Source: UBA11524 sp045591175
Lineage (GTDB): Bacteria > Bacillota > Clostridia > Christensenellales > Aristaeellaceae
Assembly: GCA_045591175.1 (NCBI GenBank)
Contig: JAZNSI010000013.1
Coordinates: 1-64,000, forward strand
Direction of reading: 5' to 3'
DNA: 64,000 nucleotides
Shown here: positions 1-8,631 of the stretch, piece by piece
Numbering within the stretch: position 1 is the stretch's first letter
Layout of the letters: each line of letters starts with the position of its first letter
Program-made: the position numbers and the translations under genes
The notes under the pieces: generated by a model
The model's input: only the letters and a program-made list of their open reading frames with translations
The model's database searches: none
What the model was told of the DNA's origin: nothing

Positions 1-1178
1 CCGGTCAGGCAGTAGGGGAGGCCGGCCATGCGGCGGTTGTGCCAGGCGTGGCCCAGCTCGTGCGCCAGGGTGGAAATATCGGAGAAGGAGCCCTGGAAGT
101 TGGTCAGGATCAGGCTGCGGTCGTACTCATGCGCGCCCGCGCAGAACGCGCCGCCGCCCTTACCCTCGCGGGGGTAGACGTCGATCCAGCGCTGTTCAAA
201 GGCATTGTCCATGAACTGCGCCATCGCGGGGGTGAACTTGCCCATCTCGCGCAGCAGCACCTCGCGGGCCTCCTCGATGGTGTAGGCCTTGCTGGCCTTG
301 CCCACGGGGGCGAACAGATCGTAGAAGGGCAGGCCGTCCTCGTGGCCGAGGTAGGCAGCCTTGGCGCGCAGGTAGCGGCGGAAGTGGGGCAGGTACTCCT
401 TGATCGCGGTGATCATGGCTTCGAGGGTCTCGCGGTCCATGCGGTTCTGGTCGAGGGTCATGTCCAGCACGGAGTCGTAGCCCTTGGCCTTGGCCATGGT
501 GCGGGCCTCCATCTTGATGGAGTTCAGACAGTAGCTCATGGGCAGCTCGATCTTCTTGTAGGAAGCGATCTCTGCCTCATAGGCATCCTTGCGGATGGAA
601 GCGTCGCCGTCGTAGGCCATGCCGCGCACGGCGGGCAGGGGCAGGCTCTCTCCGCGGAAATCAACGGTGTGGGTGGAGTCCAGCTTATCGCGCAGCTGGG
701 AGAAGGCGCTGCCGCCGGAGAGGCGCATCTGCAGGATCCAGGGCTCGATCTCCGCCGGGATCACGTGGGCGGCGGACTGCTTCATCTCCCGCAGGGCGAA
801 GGCCACGGACTGCAGCTTCTCGCTGACGGCGATGATCTCCTCCAGGTTCTCGATAGAGCCCACAAAGCGGGTGATAGCGCTGCCCACCAGAGACGCATCG
901 TTGGCGATGACGGACAGCTTGTCCTCGTACTGCTGGGCGGTGCCGTTGCCGGCGTCGGTCGCCAGGGTCAGGCCGGCAAAGTTGAACAGGCGGTCCATCA
1001 GCAGGGAGAGGGCCTCGTCAGCGTCCATCAGCTTCTCCAGCTTCTCCTGCACAGGTAGGTCGCTGTCGAGGATAGCCTTCTGCTCAGCGATGGCTTCGGG
1101 CAGGCGGGCGAGGTCAGCCTGGAAGGCTTCGTCCTCAAAGCCCTTGTACAGGAAGGAAAGATCCCAGGTATTCTTCAT
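1..1178 (-). CDS. pepF: M3 family oligoendopeptidase F-like metallopeptidase, C-terminus cut off by window edge
   Basis: Reading the minus strand from ATG at 1178 gives an open frame to the window edge (about 392 codons) that starts MKNTWDLSFLYKGF, the typical N-terminus of M3 oligoendopeptidases. The zinc motif HELGH is at residues about 372-376 (bases 49-63), preceded by a region rich in conserved M3 features. M3 enzymes are usually near 560-600 residues, so about 200 residues with the third zinc ligand lie outside the window. A clear AAGGAG site precedes the ATG. The family is cytoplasmic and hydrolyses short peptides. It lies just downstream of the PHP phosphatase on the same strand with 12 bases between them, so they are probably co-transcribed. 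Confidence 0.9.
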   Translation of the reverse strand, partial: MKNTWDLSFLYKGFEDEAFQADLARLPEAIAEQKAILDSDLPVQEKLEKLMDADEALSLLMDRLFNFAGLTLATDAGNGTAQQYEDKLSVIANDASLVGSAITRFVGSIENLEEIIAVSEKLQSVAFALREMKQSAAHVIPAEIEPWILQMRLSGGSAFSQLRDKLDSTHTVDFRGESLPLPAVRGMAYDGDASIRKDAYEAEIASYKKIELPMSYCLNSIKMEARTMAKAKGYDSVLDMTLDQNRMDRETLEAMITAIKEYLPHFRRYLRAKAAYLGHEDGLPFYDLFAPVGKASKAYTIEEAREVLLREMGKFTPAMAQFMDNAFEQRWIDVYPREGKGGGAFCAGAHEYDRSLILTNFQGSFSDISTLAHELGHAWHNRRMAGLPYCLT

Positions 1179-1190
1179 AACATTCACTCC

Positions 1191-1964
1191 TTACAGGATA
1201 TTGTCAACGATGCGGTGGCCCATGGCGGTGAGACGCTTGACGCCTTCGTCCCAGACGTAATTGTTGCGCAGCTGGGCGGGATCATGGGCGTCCACGCCGA
1301 GGATGACGTCGTTGTCCCACTTGCGGACGTAGCGCCAGAAATCGGCGTTGGGATAGCCGCGGGGATGCTCGGTCATCTCGCCCAGGAGGCCCAGCAGGTT
1401 GTACTCGAGGGGCATGTGAGCTTCCTTGGCGGCCTGGCAGATCATGTCGGCAGCCTCCATGCACACGGGGGAGAGCTCATTGCGGTACATCATGTACAGA
1501 TCGGGATGGGCGACATAGGCGAACAGCCCGGTGCGGATGGCCTCGACCGTCTGCTCGGCATAACGCAGGACTTCATCGTCCTCCTGGCAGCTGATGCCGA
1601 TGTAGGGGAAATGCTCCTCGGTGTGGAGGAAGTGGCAGGCAAGGATGAAGTACTCGCAGCCATCGTCCCGCAGGCGGTGGAGCTGATCGATGTACTGATG
1701 ATAATACTCGCACTCCAGTCCCAGATGGATACCGATCTGCCCCTGATATTTCTCCTTCAGCGACAGCACGGACTGCTTGTATTCTGCCCACTGATCCGCA
1801 GGCATGCGGCAGTGGCTGACATAATCGGAGGCAAAGGCCCAAGGCGCATGATCTGCGAAGCCGAGCATGTCAAAGCCGCTGTCCAGCGCGGCCTGTACAT
1901 ATTGCTCATCCGTGCCGATAGCGTGCTTGCAGCGAGTGGTGTGGGTGTGGAAATTGTGCTTCAT
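1191..1964 (-). CDS. Histidinol-phosphatase of the PHP family (HisK/HisJ type)
   Basis: A 257-residue protein starting MKHNFHTHTTRCKHA. The N-terminal HxH is the first PHP metal-binding motif, and further conserved positions are seen in GFADHAPW, LGLECEYY and the C-terminal GVDAHDP. The PHP fold binds a trinuclear metal centre; in this subfamily it usually dephosphorylates histidinol phosphate in histidine synthesis. No other his genes are nearby, so the substrate is inferred from family likeness only and another phosphoester is possible. The frame is open further upstream, but the ATG at 1964 has GAGGAG five bases before it and the extension does not look like protein, so this start is preferred. 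Confidence 0.8.
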   Translation of the reverse strand: MKHNFHTHTTRCKHAIGTDEQYVQAALDSGFDMLGFADHAPWAFASDYVSHCRMPADQWAEYKQSVLSLKEKYQGQIGIHLGLECEYYHQYIDQLHRLRDDGCEYFILACHFLHTEEHFPYIGISCQEDDEVLRYAEQTVEAIRTGLFAYVAHPDLYMMYRNELSPVCMEAADMICQAAKEAHMPLEYNLLGLLGEMTEHPRGYPNADFWRYVRKWDNDVILGVDAHDPAQLRNNYVWDEGVKRLTAMGHRIVDNIL

Positions 1965-2023
1965 AAGACTCCTCATATGGAAAGAACCCGGAAGACGTCT
2001 GTCAACCGGGCACATGTGCGATA

Positions 2024-2713
2024 TTAGAAATTCTGATGCTTGCGCTGTTCAGCCAGGGCAGCCAGGCACATTTCCTTGGAGCGGTTGATATGGCGCTCAG
2101 TCAGGTCGCGGAAACCGGCCAGGTCGCGCTTTTCAACGAACTCCACCAGGGCGTAATGCTCCTTGTGGGCCTCCAGCAGACGGTCCTCCTGACGGATGGC
2201 CATGGAGGAGAAGCGGGTGATGAACTCGTCCTGGCCTTCGATGACGCGCAGGATGCGGTTCTGACCGCAGATGGCGGTCAGCTGGCGGTGGAAGGAACGG
2301 GTGACGGGGGAGAGTGCATCGAAATCGCGGGCCTCGATCAGGTCATCCATCTCATGCAGGTGGGCGCGCAGGGCAGCGATGTCTTCCTCCGTGGCCTTCT
2401 CAATGATGGCCGGCAGCGTCAGCATCTCCAGGGAGTTGCGGATGGTGTAGATCTCCTCCACGTCAGCGATGGTGAAGGCGCGCACCACCACGCCGCGGCG
2501 CAGCACATACTCCACCAGACCGTCGCGCTCCAGCTTGCGCAGAGCCTCACGCAGGGGGGTGCGGCTGATATGCAGACGATCAGCGTAGTCGGTCTCAACG
2601 ATGCGCTCGCCAGCGGGGATCTCGCCGGTGATAATGGCGTGCTTGAGCACCTCGTAGGCGATCTCACGGATCGGGCGGCTTTCCATCATGGGCTGAAAAG
2701 AAATCGTGTTCAT
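2024..2713 (-). CDS. GntR-family transcriptional regulator, FadR/FCD subfamily
   Basis: A 229-residue protein. Residues about 12-75 form the winged helix-turn-helix of GntR proteins (IREIAYEVLKHAIITGEI, then LHISRTPLREALRKLERDGLV). The rest is an all-helical FCD ligand domain with the expected metal-binding Asp/His pattern and the ending RHINRSKEM. Such proteins repress or activate catabolic genes in response to small acids. The start at 2713 follows AGAAGGAG; the longer upstream frame crosses the promoter. It lies 59 bases upstream of the PHP phosphatase gene, so it may control that gene or itself. A -35/-10 pair and an inverted repeat at the predicted transcription start support autoregulation (inference). 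Confidence 0.88.
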   Translation of the reverse strand: MNTISFQPMMESRPIREIAYEVLKHAIITGEIPAGERIVETDYADRLHISRTPLREALRKLERDGLVEYVLRRGVVVRAFTIADVEEIYTIRNSLEMLTLPAIIEKATEEDIAALRAHLHEMDDLIEARDFDALSPVTRSFHRQLTAICGQNRILRVIEGQDEFITRFSSMAIRQEDRLLEAHKEHYALVEFVEKRDLAGFRDLTERHINRSKEMCLAALAEQRKHQNF

Positions 2714-2765
2714 CAGGACTGCTCCTTCTGTATATGGGATCGGCGTTTTGCCGGGCCTTTTGAGG

Positions 2766-2825
2766 CAAAGTGCTTTTTGTCTGCACTTTGGATACAATAA
2801 TAATACAAAGTACAATGTTTGTCAA
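2766..2825 (-). promoter_or_regulatory. Promoter of the GntR/FCD gene with a possible operator
   Basis: On the minus strand, TTGACA (2820-2825), a 17-base spacer and TATTAT (2797-2802) form a sigma-A promoter. Just downstream, CAAAGTGC (2766-2773) and GCACTTTG (2783-2790) form a perfect inverted repeat over the expected start point, suitable as a regulator site or a leader hairpin. Confidence 0.6.
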
Positions 2826-2959
2826 GTACGAAAACGTTTTTTGACAGAATATCCTGATGATTTTTCGGCGTGGAAGGAAAATCGTTGCATCTGTCGAATG
2901 TTTTTACAAAAAGAAGATCAGCTGCCGTGTTGTTGGATAGTCTACTGGAGGTTCATTAT

Positions 2960-4483
2960 ATGAAAACGATCTTTTCTCTTTTTTTGACGGCCATCTTGTT
3001 TTTGTCGTCCGCATGTGCGGAGTCGGCCACTGGCGCTTTGCAGGAAATGTATGCTCAGGGCGAGCTGCTGATGGTACAGGGCGATTATGCGGGGGCTGCA
3101 GCCAAGTTTGACGCGCTTGGCACTTATTCTGATGCATCGCAGATGGCTATGTATTGCAAAGCCATTGCGGCAGCGGAAAACTTCGGTCTGTATTCAATGG
3201 CTGTGGACGCCTTCGTTGACCTGGGTGATTTCAAGGACAGCAAGCAGATGGCCAAATACTATGAAGGCCGCGCCCATGAAGCTGCTGGTACGATCGATGC
3301 CGCGACGGCCTCGGATTCTGCCCTTGCGCAAGCGCTTTGGCAGCTGGAGGAGGCGGAAAAGGTCTATGGCGGCCTGGCGTTTTTCAAGGATAGCCTGACC
3401 CGCTATGGCGCTTGCGGCGATAAGATCAAGGAAATCAAGGGCGAACAGAGTCGTCGCGCCCAAATCAAACGGGATCAGGAACTGGCCCGCATGGAAGTCG
3501 TATATCAGGACGCACTGGCATTGGAACAAAAGGGTGATTATGCCGAGGCCATCAAGCTGTACAGGAGCCTCAATGGATATAAGGACAGCGTGGAGAGAAT
3601 TGCAATCTGCGAAACGGCGATTCTGGATGGTAAGTATGACGCAGCAGTGGCGTTGATGGAAGAGGGGAAGTATAGCGAGGCCATTGCGGCGTTTACGGAG
3701 ATTGTGACGCACCGTGATAGTGCAGATCTGATCTTGCTTTGTCGGTACAACGCAGCGGTAGTGCTGATGAATGCCGCAAAGTACAGCGAGGCATACGATG
3801 CCTTTATTGCGCTTGACGGGTATAAGGATAGCAAGGCTCAAGCGGACTCCATTCGAGAAAAAGCCAATGCCGAGAAACTTGCCAAAGCAGAGGTTGGCGG
3901 CTATATTACCTTCGGTACCTATGAGCAGGACAACAATACAGGCAATGGCCAGGAAAATATTGAATGGCTTGTGCTTGCCAAGGAAAACAATCGTCTGCTG
4001 GTTATCAGCCGTTATGCGTTGGATTGCAAACCGTATCATACGAAGAACGCCGAGGTGACCTGGGGAAATTGCAGTCTTCGCAAATGGATGAATAGCGATT
4101 TCTTCAACGCCGCATTCACCTACACAGAACAAACGATGATTCCTACCGTGAGTGTATCAGTTGATGCGTCCCCCTCGTACAGCAACAATCCGGGTAAGAC
4201 TACGCAGGATAAGATGTTTCTGTTAAGCAACGCAGATGCAAACAAGTATTTTCAGATGGACGGTGACCGAAAGTGCAGGGTAACTGCCTATGCAGATGCG
4301 CAGGGGACCCCTGGTAATGATAGCGGGTTCTGCTTTTGGTGGCTGCGCTATTGTGGTGAATATGATCATATCAATATGCTAAACGTCGTCCCTGATGGTC
4401 GCGTCCTTGGCTACGGTGGTATTGACCTCTCCAATCTCTATGAAGCCGTCCGCCCCGCCATGTGGATCGAACTGGCCCCTTAA
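2960..4483 (+). CDS. Secreted tetratricopeptide-repeat protein with C-terminal DUF6273-like domain
   Basis: A 507-residue protein. The first 17 residues (MKTIFSLFLTAILFLSS) followed by ACAES look like a lipoprotein-like or Sec signal peptide. Residues about 25-310 hold at least five degenerate TPR-like units with the recurring pattern GDYxxAxxxFxxLGxYxDS, separated by a charged helix. Residues about 312-507 match DUF6273 (GTYEQDN, IEWLVL, WGNCSLRKWMN, FWWLR, VRPAMWIEL), a domain common in gut Clostridia on surface proteins and of unknown role. The ATG at 2960 is chosen because GGAGG lies ten bases before it and the signal peptide starts there. Its base composition is clearly more AT-rich than the neighbours. 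Function is not known. Confidence 0.8.
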   Translation: MKTIFSLFLTAILFLSSACAESATGALQEMYAQGELLMVQGDYAGAAAKFDALGTYSDASQMAMYCKAIAAAENFGLYSMAVDAFVDLGDFKDSKQMAKYYEGRAHEAAGTIDAATASDSALAQALWQLEEAEKVYGGLAFFKDSLTRYGACGDKIKEIKGEQSRRAQIKRDQELARMEVVYQDALALEQKGDYAEAIKLYRSLNGYKDSVERIAICETAILDGKYDAAVALMEEGKYSEAIAAFTEIVTHRDSADLILLCRYNAAVVLMNAAKYSEAYDAFIALDGYKDSKAQADSIREKANAEKLAKAEVGGYITFGTYEQDNNTGNGQENIEWLVLAKENNRLLVISRYALDCKPYHTKNAEVTWGNCSLRKWMNSDFFNAAFTYTEQTMIPTVSVSVDASPSYSNNPGKTTQDKMFLLSNADANKYFQMDGDRKCRVTAYADAQGTPGNDSGFCFWWLRYCGEYDHINMLNVVPDGRVLGYGGIDLSNLYEAVRPAMWIELAP

Positions 4484-4510
4484 CGAAAGCCTCCAAGCAT
4501 CCATCTGAAT

Positions 4511-4558
4511 AATAAAACGCCGGGACGATTCCAGCAAGGAGTCGTCCCGGCATTTTTT
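4511..4558. terminator. Bidirectional rho-independent terminator between the TPR gene and metK
   Basis: GCCGGGACGA (4519-4528) pairs with TCGTCCCGGC (4542-4551), followed by TTTTTT on the plus strand and, on the minus strand, by TTTTATT. It serves both converging genes. Confidence 0.9.
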
Positions 4559-5723
4559 ACTTGTTCACAGCGGCCTTGAGGGCATCGACGAAGTCGGTCT
4601 GCTCCCAGGGCATGTTCTCCTTGCCGAAGTGGCCGTAGTTGCAGTTGGCGCGGTAGATGGGGCGGCGGAGCTGCAGGCGCTCGATGATGGCGTTGGGGCG
4701 CAGATCGAAGACCTTGGCCACGGCCGCAGACAGCACATCGTCCGCCACCACGCCGGTACCCTTGGTGTCTACGCACAGGGACACGGGCTGAGCGACGCCG
4801 ATGGCGTAGGCCAGCTGGATCTCGCACTGCTTGGCCAGGCCGGCAGCGACGATGTTCTTCGCCACATGACGGGCTGCGTAGGCAGCGGAGCGGTCAACCT
4901 TCGTGGGATCCTTGCCGGAGAAGGCGCCGCCGCCGTGGGGGGCATAACCGCCATAGGTGTCCACGATGATCTTGCGGCCAGTCAGGCCGGAGTCACCCGC
5001 GGGGCCGCCGATGACGAAACGGCCGGTGGGGTTGATGAAGTAGCGGGTCTCGGCGGTCAGCATGTTGGCGGGGATGACGGGCGCCACGACGTGCTCCAGC
5101 AGCGCCGCGCGGATATCCTCCTGGGTGATCTCCTCGTCATGCTGGGTGGAGATGACGATGGTGTCCACGGCCACGGGCTTGCCGTCCTCGTAGATCACGG
5201 TGACCTGGGACTTGCCGTCGGGGCGCAGCCAGGGCAGGGTGCCGTTCTTGCGCACCTCAGTCAGGCGGCGGGTCAGGCGGTGTGCGTAGGCGATGGCGGT
5301 GGGCATCAGCTCGGGGGTCTCATCGCAGGCGTAGCCGAACATCATGCCCTGGTCGCCGGCGCCGGTGTCGTTCTCGTCGGTGTCGCGGGATTCCAGTGCC
5401 GCGTCAACGCCCATGGCGATGTCGGGGCTCTGGGCGTGCACAGCGGTCAGCACCGCGCAGGTGTTGCCGTCGAAGCACAGTTCGGAAGAATTGTAACCGA
5501 TGTCCAGCACGACCTCGCGGACGATGGCGGGGATGTCCACCTTCGCGGTGGTGGTGATCTCACCCATGACCATCACCATACCAGTGGTGGCGCAGGTTTC
5601 GCAGGCCACGCGAGACATGGGATCCTGAGCGAGCATCGCGTCCAGGACAGCGTCGGACACCTGGTCGCAGAGTTTATCGGGATGGCCTTCGGTGACGGAT
5701 TCGGAAGTGAAGAGCTTGCGCAT
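4557..5723 (-). CDS. metK: S-adenosylmethionine synthetase
   Basis: A 388-residue protein that makes S-adenosylmethionine from methionine and ATP. It begins MRKLFTSESVTEGHPDKLCDQ with the ATP-binding GHPDK motif at residues about 13-17. Further signatures are GAGDQGMMFGYA and GGGAFSGKDPTKVDRSAAY, which are the two classic MetK signatures. Length is normal for the family. It stands alone, controlled by its own promoter and a SAM-I riboswitch upstream, so transcription should fall when SAM is plentiful. The product feeds the many SAM-dependent methyltransferases in this window (PrmA, PrmC, RsmB, RsmE, RlmN, MtaB). Confidence 0.98.
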   Translation of the reverse strand: MRKLFTSESVTEGHPDKLCDQVSDAVLDAMLAQDPMSRVACETCATTGMVMVMGEITTTAKVDIPAIVREVVLDIGYNSSELCFDGNTCAVLTAVHAQSPDIAMGVDAALESRDTDENDTGAGDQGMMFGYACDETPELMPTAIAYAHRLTRRLTEVRKNGTLPWLRPDGKSQVTVIYEDGKPVAVDTIVISTQHDEEITQEDIRAALLEHVVAPVIPANMLTAETRYFINPTGRFVIGGPAGDSGLTGRKIIVDTYGGYAPHGGGAFSGKDPTKVDRSAAYAARHVAKNIVAAGLAKQCEIQLAYAIGVAQPVSLCVDTKGTGVVADDVLSAAVAKVFDLRPNAIIERLQLRRPIYRANCNYGHFGKENMPWEQTDFVDALKAAVNK

Positions 5724-5764
5724 GGTTGTACTCCTTTCGCAGGTCGAAACGAGGCGGGTGCCTC

Positions 5765-5802
5765 AAAAAGAAAACCGACTGTCTTGCACACAAAACAGCC
5801 GG
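5765..5802 (-). terminator. Attenuator terminator of the metK leader
   Basis: On the minus strand CCGGCTGT pairs with ACAGTCGG (one G-U pair) around a 12-base loop and is followed by TTTTCTTTTT. It lies between the SAM riboswitch and metK, where a SAM-stabilised OFF state should form a terminator. Confidence 0.85.
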
Positions 5803-5822
5803 GTAGATCACGTTTGATCGTC

Positions 5823-5951
5823 CTTATCTGCCAGGGGACTTCGTCCCTTCTTTGAAGGGGCGAGGTGTGCGTCCTCTGTGGGATTTGGCACCTTCGCTTT
5901 CGCGGGCTGCCGTGGCTTCATCGGGCCCATCCCTCTGCCACTCGTGATAAG
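5823..5951 (-). promoter_or_regulatory. SAM-I (S-box) riboswitch upstream of metK
   Basis: Read on the minus strand, the element opens with CTTATCACGAGTGGCAGAGG, continues with GGGCCCGATGAAGCC and GGCAGCC, then GGTGCCAAATCCC, and closes with CAGATAAG, whose GATAAG pairs with the opening CTTATC to form P1. These are the conserved SAM-I core sequences. It binds S-adenosylmethionine and turns transcription off through the downstream terminator. Confidence 0.97.
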
Positions 5952-5971
5952 GTATTCAGTTTGCGGGACAT

Positions 5972-6000
5972 ATACTATCATATCCGACAGCGTTCGTCAA
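5972..6000 (-). promoter_or_regulatory. metK promoter
   Basis: Minus strand: TTGACG at 5995-6000, a 17-base spacer and TAGTAT at 5972-5977, about 20 bases upstream of the riboswitch P1 strand. Confidence 0.8.
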
Positions 6001-6044
6001 GGGGGAAATAATGCCTTTTCATGATTTTTGCAATATTTGCTGCA

Positions 6045-6488
6045 TTATTTTTCAAACGAGGCATTCTTGCAGGAAATCAGGATGTGCGACGGGGCAAACA
6101 GCAGGGCGGACAAGCCGAGTAGTACGGAACGGCTCATGACAGCGCTGAACAAAAATACTAGCGACGGCAGAACCGACAGCACCACAGCCCGAAGCATCGG
6201 TTGTTTGCAGAAGCCGATGCCCCATGCCAGGACATAAAGGAGTACCAGCACCGTGTTGACGATAAGGTATCCGGCAAAGACCTCGTCGGACCACCACCCG
6301 AACCAAGTGCCGGGGATGTTGAAAATCATCAGCGCAAAGCAGCCGTAACGACCGATCTGCTCAATGAGTTCAGCGGCTTTGCAGTTCCATTTGTTGACAA
6401 AGCCTTCGGGATGCCGGGCGGCATAGATGATGTTGGGGATCATGATCGCCAGCATGAAAACCAGCCCAAAGGGGTTGAACCATTCCAT
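6045..6488 (-). CDS. Small integral membrane protein of unknown function
   Basis: A 147-residue protein with about four hydrophobic segments (residues about 5-24, 48-66, 70-92 and 100-135), including GLVFMLAIMIPNIIYAARHPEGF at the start and a Trp-rich loop GTWFGWWSDEV. No catalytic motif is seen. An AGGAG site lies before the ATG. It follows tsaC by 18 bases on the same strand, so it is probably the last gene of the rho-rpmE-prfA operon, though nothing in it suggests a link with translation. The last codons overlap an inverted repeat (AAATAATGC at 6006-6014 and GCATTATTT at 6042-6050). Confidence 0.7.
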   Translation of the reverse strand: MEWFNPFGLVFMLAIMIPNIIYAARHPEGFVNKWNCKAAELIEQIGRYGCFALMIFNIPGTWFGWWSDEVFAGYLIVNTVLVLLYVLAWGIGFCKQPMLRAVVLSVLPSLVFLFSAVMSRSVLLGLSALLFAPSHILISCKNASFEK

Positions 6489-6506
6489 AGAAAACTCCTG
6501 TATCTG

Positions 6507-7559
6507 TCAAATGCGGATGATTTCCTCCGCATTGACCGTCCTGAAGGCCGCAGCCCGTCCAAGCCGGTTCATGACGGCCAGCCCAACGCCCTCCGGCGGC
6601 ACGACCTCGGAGAAGATCACGTCCATCTTCTCGTCATCCAGGTCGCGCAGGGTCGCGAAGAGCCGGTGGGCCACCTCGGAGGGGTCATCCTTATGGCCGA
6701 TGTCGTGGGGATGGCAGTCGGCGAGCGCTTCCATATGCTCGGTGAAGCACATCACGCAGGCGCGGTGGCCTTCGCTGTCTGCGTGGGTGTACAGGCGGCG
6801 CAGGGCTGCCACCACGGCGGATTCCTCACCCTCAATGAGCGTCACCTGGCCGTCGGGGGAGTAGTGCTTGTACATCATGCCGGGAGAGAGGGCCTTTTCG
6901 CCCTTCTCCAGCGGGCGGAGGATGCTGCCGGCCAGGTCGACCGGGCCGATGACTTGCTCCAGCATGGCCTTGGTGACCCCGCCGGGCCGCAGGATGCAGG
7001 GCTTTTCGCCCACAAGGGAAATCACGGTGGACTCCAGGCCAACGTCGCTTTCGCCGCCGTCGATGATCAGCGGAATACGGCCGTCCATGTCGTCAAAGAC
7101 ATGCTTTGCGCTGGTCGGGCTGGGCTTGCCGGAGCGATTCGCACTGGGGGCCGCGATGGGCAGATTGCAGGCTTTCAGCAGGGCCATCGCCACCGGGTGG
7201 GAGGGCATGCGTACCGCCACGGTGTCCAGCTTGGCGGTGACCTCGTCGGGCACGGCGGCCTTGCGGGGCAGGATGATCGTCAGCGGGCCGGGCCAGAAGG
7301 CGTCCATCAGGCGCAGCGCGAGGTCATTCACCTCGCAGATGCCCTCCAGCTGGCTGCGGTCATGGATGTGCACGATCAGCGGATTATCCGCCGGGCGGCC
7401 CTTCGCCGCAAAAATACCCAGCACGGCCTCACGGTCAAGGGCATGGGCGCCCAGACCGTACACCGTCTCGGTGGGGAAGGCCACCAGCTGGCCCTCCTGA
7501 AAGAGGCGGGCCGCCAGGGCCAGGGATTCGTCCGTTGCAGGGAGAAGTTGGGTTTTCAT
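6507..7559 (-). CDS. tsaC: L-threonylcarbamoyladenylate synthase (Sua5/YwlC type)
   Basis: A 350-residue protein with the YrdC fold in residues about 10-200 (GQLVAFPTETVYGLGAHA, KGRPADNPLIVHI, SANRSGKPSPT) and a C-terminal Sua5 domain, the long form of the enzyme. It makes threonylcarbamoyl-AMP from threonine, bicarbonate and ATP, the first step of t6A37 formation on tRNAs that read ANN codons. MtaB, encoded at 16.4-17.7 kb, adds the methylthio group to the same base, so both ends of the ms2t6A pathway are in this window. The gene follows prfA by 13 bases, the usual Bacillota order. Confidence 0.95.
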   Translation of the reverse strand: MKTQLLPATDESLALAARLFQEGQLVAFPTETVYGLGAHALDREAVLGIFAAKGRPADNPLIVHIHDRSQLEGICEVNDLALRLMDAFWPGPLTIILPRKAAVPDEVTAKLDTVAVRMPSHPVAMALLKACNLPIAAPSANRSGKPSPTSAKHVFDDMDGRIPLIIDGGESDVGLESTVISLVGEKPCILRPGGVTKAMLEQVIGPVDLAGSILRPLEKGEKALSPGMMYKHYSPDGQVTLIEGEESAVVAALRRLYTHADSEGHRACVMCFTEHMEALADCHPHDIGHKDDPSEVAHRLFATLRDLDDEKMDVIFSEVVPPEGVGLAVMNRLGRAAAFRTVNAEEIIRI

Positions 7560-7572
7560 AAGTATACCTTCT

Positions 7573-8631
7573 TTATGTGAGGCTGCGCAGCTTGGCGGCC
7601 TGTTCCTCCGCCTTGAGCGCGTCGATGATCTCGTCCAGGTCGCCGTCCATGATGTCGTTGATGGCGTAGAGGGTCAGCCCGATGCGGTGATCGGTCACGC
7701 GGCCTTCGTGGAAATTGTAGGTGCGGATGCGCTCGGAGCGGTCGCCGGTGCCCACCTGAACACGGCGGTTCTCGGCGTAGGCAGCATCGGCGGCCTCGCG
7801 CTTCTGCGCCAACAACTGGGCGCGCAGCACCTGCATGGCCCGGGCGCGGTTCTGGATCTGGCTGCGCTCGCTCTGGCAGGCGGCGACGGTGCCCGTGGGC
7901 AGGTGGGTGATGCGCACGGCGCTGTCGGTCTTGTTGATGTGCTGACCGCCGTGACCGCTGGCGCGGTAGGTGTCGATGCGCAGATCCCTGGGGTCGATGT
8001 CGATGTCCACCTCGTCAGCCTCGGGGAGCACCGCAACCGTGCAGGTGGAGGTCTGCCGCTTGCCGTTGGCCTCGGTGACGGGGATGCGCTGCACCCGGTG
8101 GACGCCGCTTTCGTACTTCATGCGGGCGAAGGCGCCGCTGCCCACGATGGAGAACACGCACTCCTTCACGCCGCCCAGCTCGGTGTCCTGGGTGTAGACC
8201 GGCTCCACGCGGAAGCCGTGCCGCTCGGCATAGCGGCTGTACATGCGCACCAGATCCGCTGCGAACAGGCAGCTTTCCTCGCCGCCCGCGCCGCCGCGGA
8301 CTTCGATGATGACGTTGTGGTCATCGTCCGGGTCGCGGGGGAGAAGGAGAATGCGCAGCTCCTGCTCCAGAAGGGGCTTCTGGGGAAGCAGCGCGTCCAG
8401 CTCCTCCCGGGCCATGCCGGCCAGATCGGGGTCGGCGAGCATCTCCTGCGCCTGGGTGATGCCGTCCAGCAGGGACTGATACCGTCGCCATGCGTCCAGC
8501 TGCGGCTCCAGGTTGGCCCGTTCCTTCAGGTACGCCTGATACTTTGCCGTGTCTGCGATGACCTCCGGCTGCACGATGGCTTCGGAGAGCTCCTCGTACC
8601 GGGAGGCGATCCACTCAAACTTGTCAAACAT
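7573..8631 (-). CDS. prfA: Peptide chain release factor 1
   Basis: A 352-residue class I release factor that reads UAA and UAG. The peptidyl-tRNA hydrolysis motif GGQ is in RASGHGGQHINKTDS, and the codon-reading PxT motif is PVT in GVHRVQRIPVTE, which marks RF1 rather than RF2. The ATG at 8631 overlaps the stop of prmC by one base (TAATG). PrmC methylates the glutamine of the GGQ, so enzyme and substrate are translationally coupled. Confidence 0.98.
   Translation of the reverse strand: MFDKFEWIASRYEELSEAIVQPEVIADTAKYQAYLKERANLEPQLDAWRRYQSLLDGITQAQEMLADPDLAGMAREELDALLPQKPLLEQELRILLLPRDPDDDHNVIIEVRGGAGGEESCLFAADLVRMYSRYAERHGFRVEPVYTQDTELGGVKECVFSIVGSGAFARMKYESGVHRVQRIPVTEANGKRQTSTCTVAVLPEADEVDIDIDPRDLRIDTYRASGHGGQHINKTDSAVRITHLPTGTVAACQSERSQIQNRARAMQVLRAQLLAQKREAADAAYAENRRVQVGTGDRSERIRTYNFHEGRVTDHRIGLTLYAINDIMDGDLDEIIDALKAEEQAAKLRSLT

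Noticed and set aside
5724..6044. Small coding gene in the metK leader region
   Set aside because: The conserved bases and hairpins are fully explained by the SAM-I riboswitch, its terminator and a promoter.
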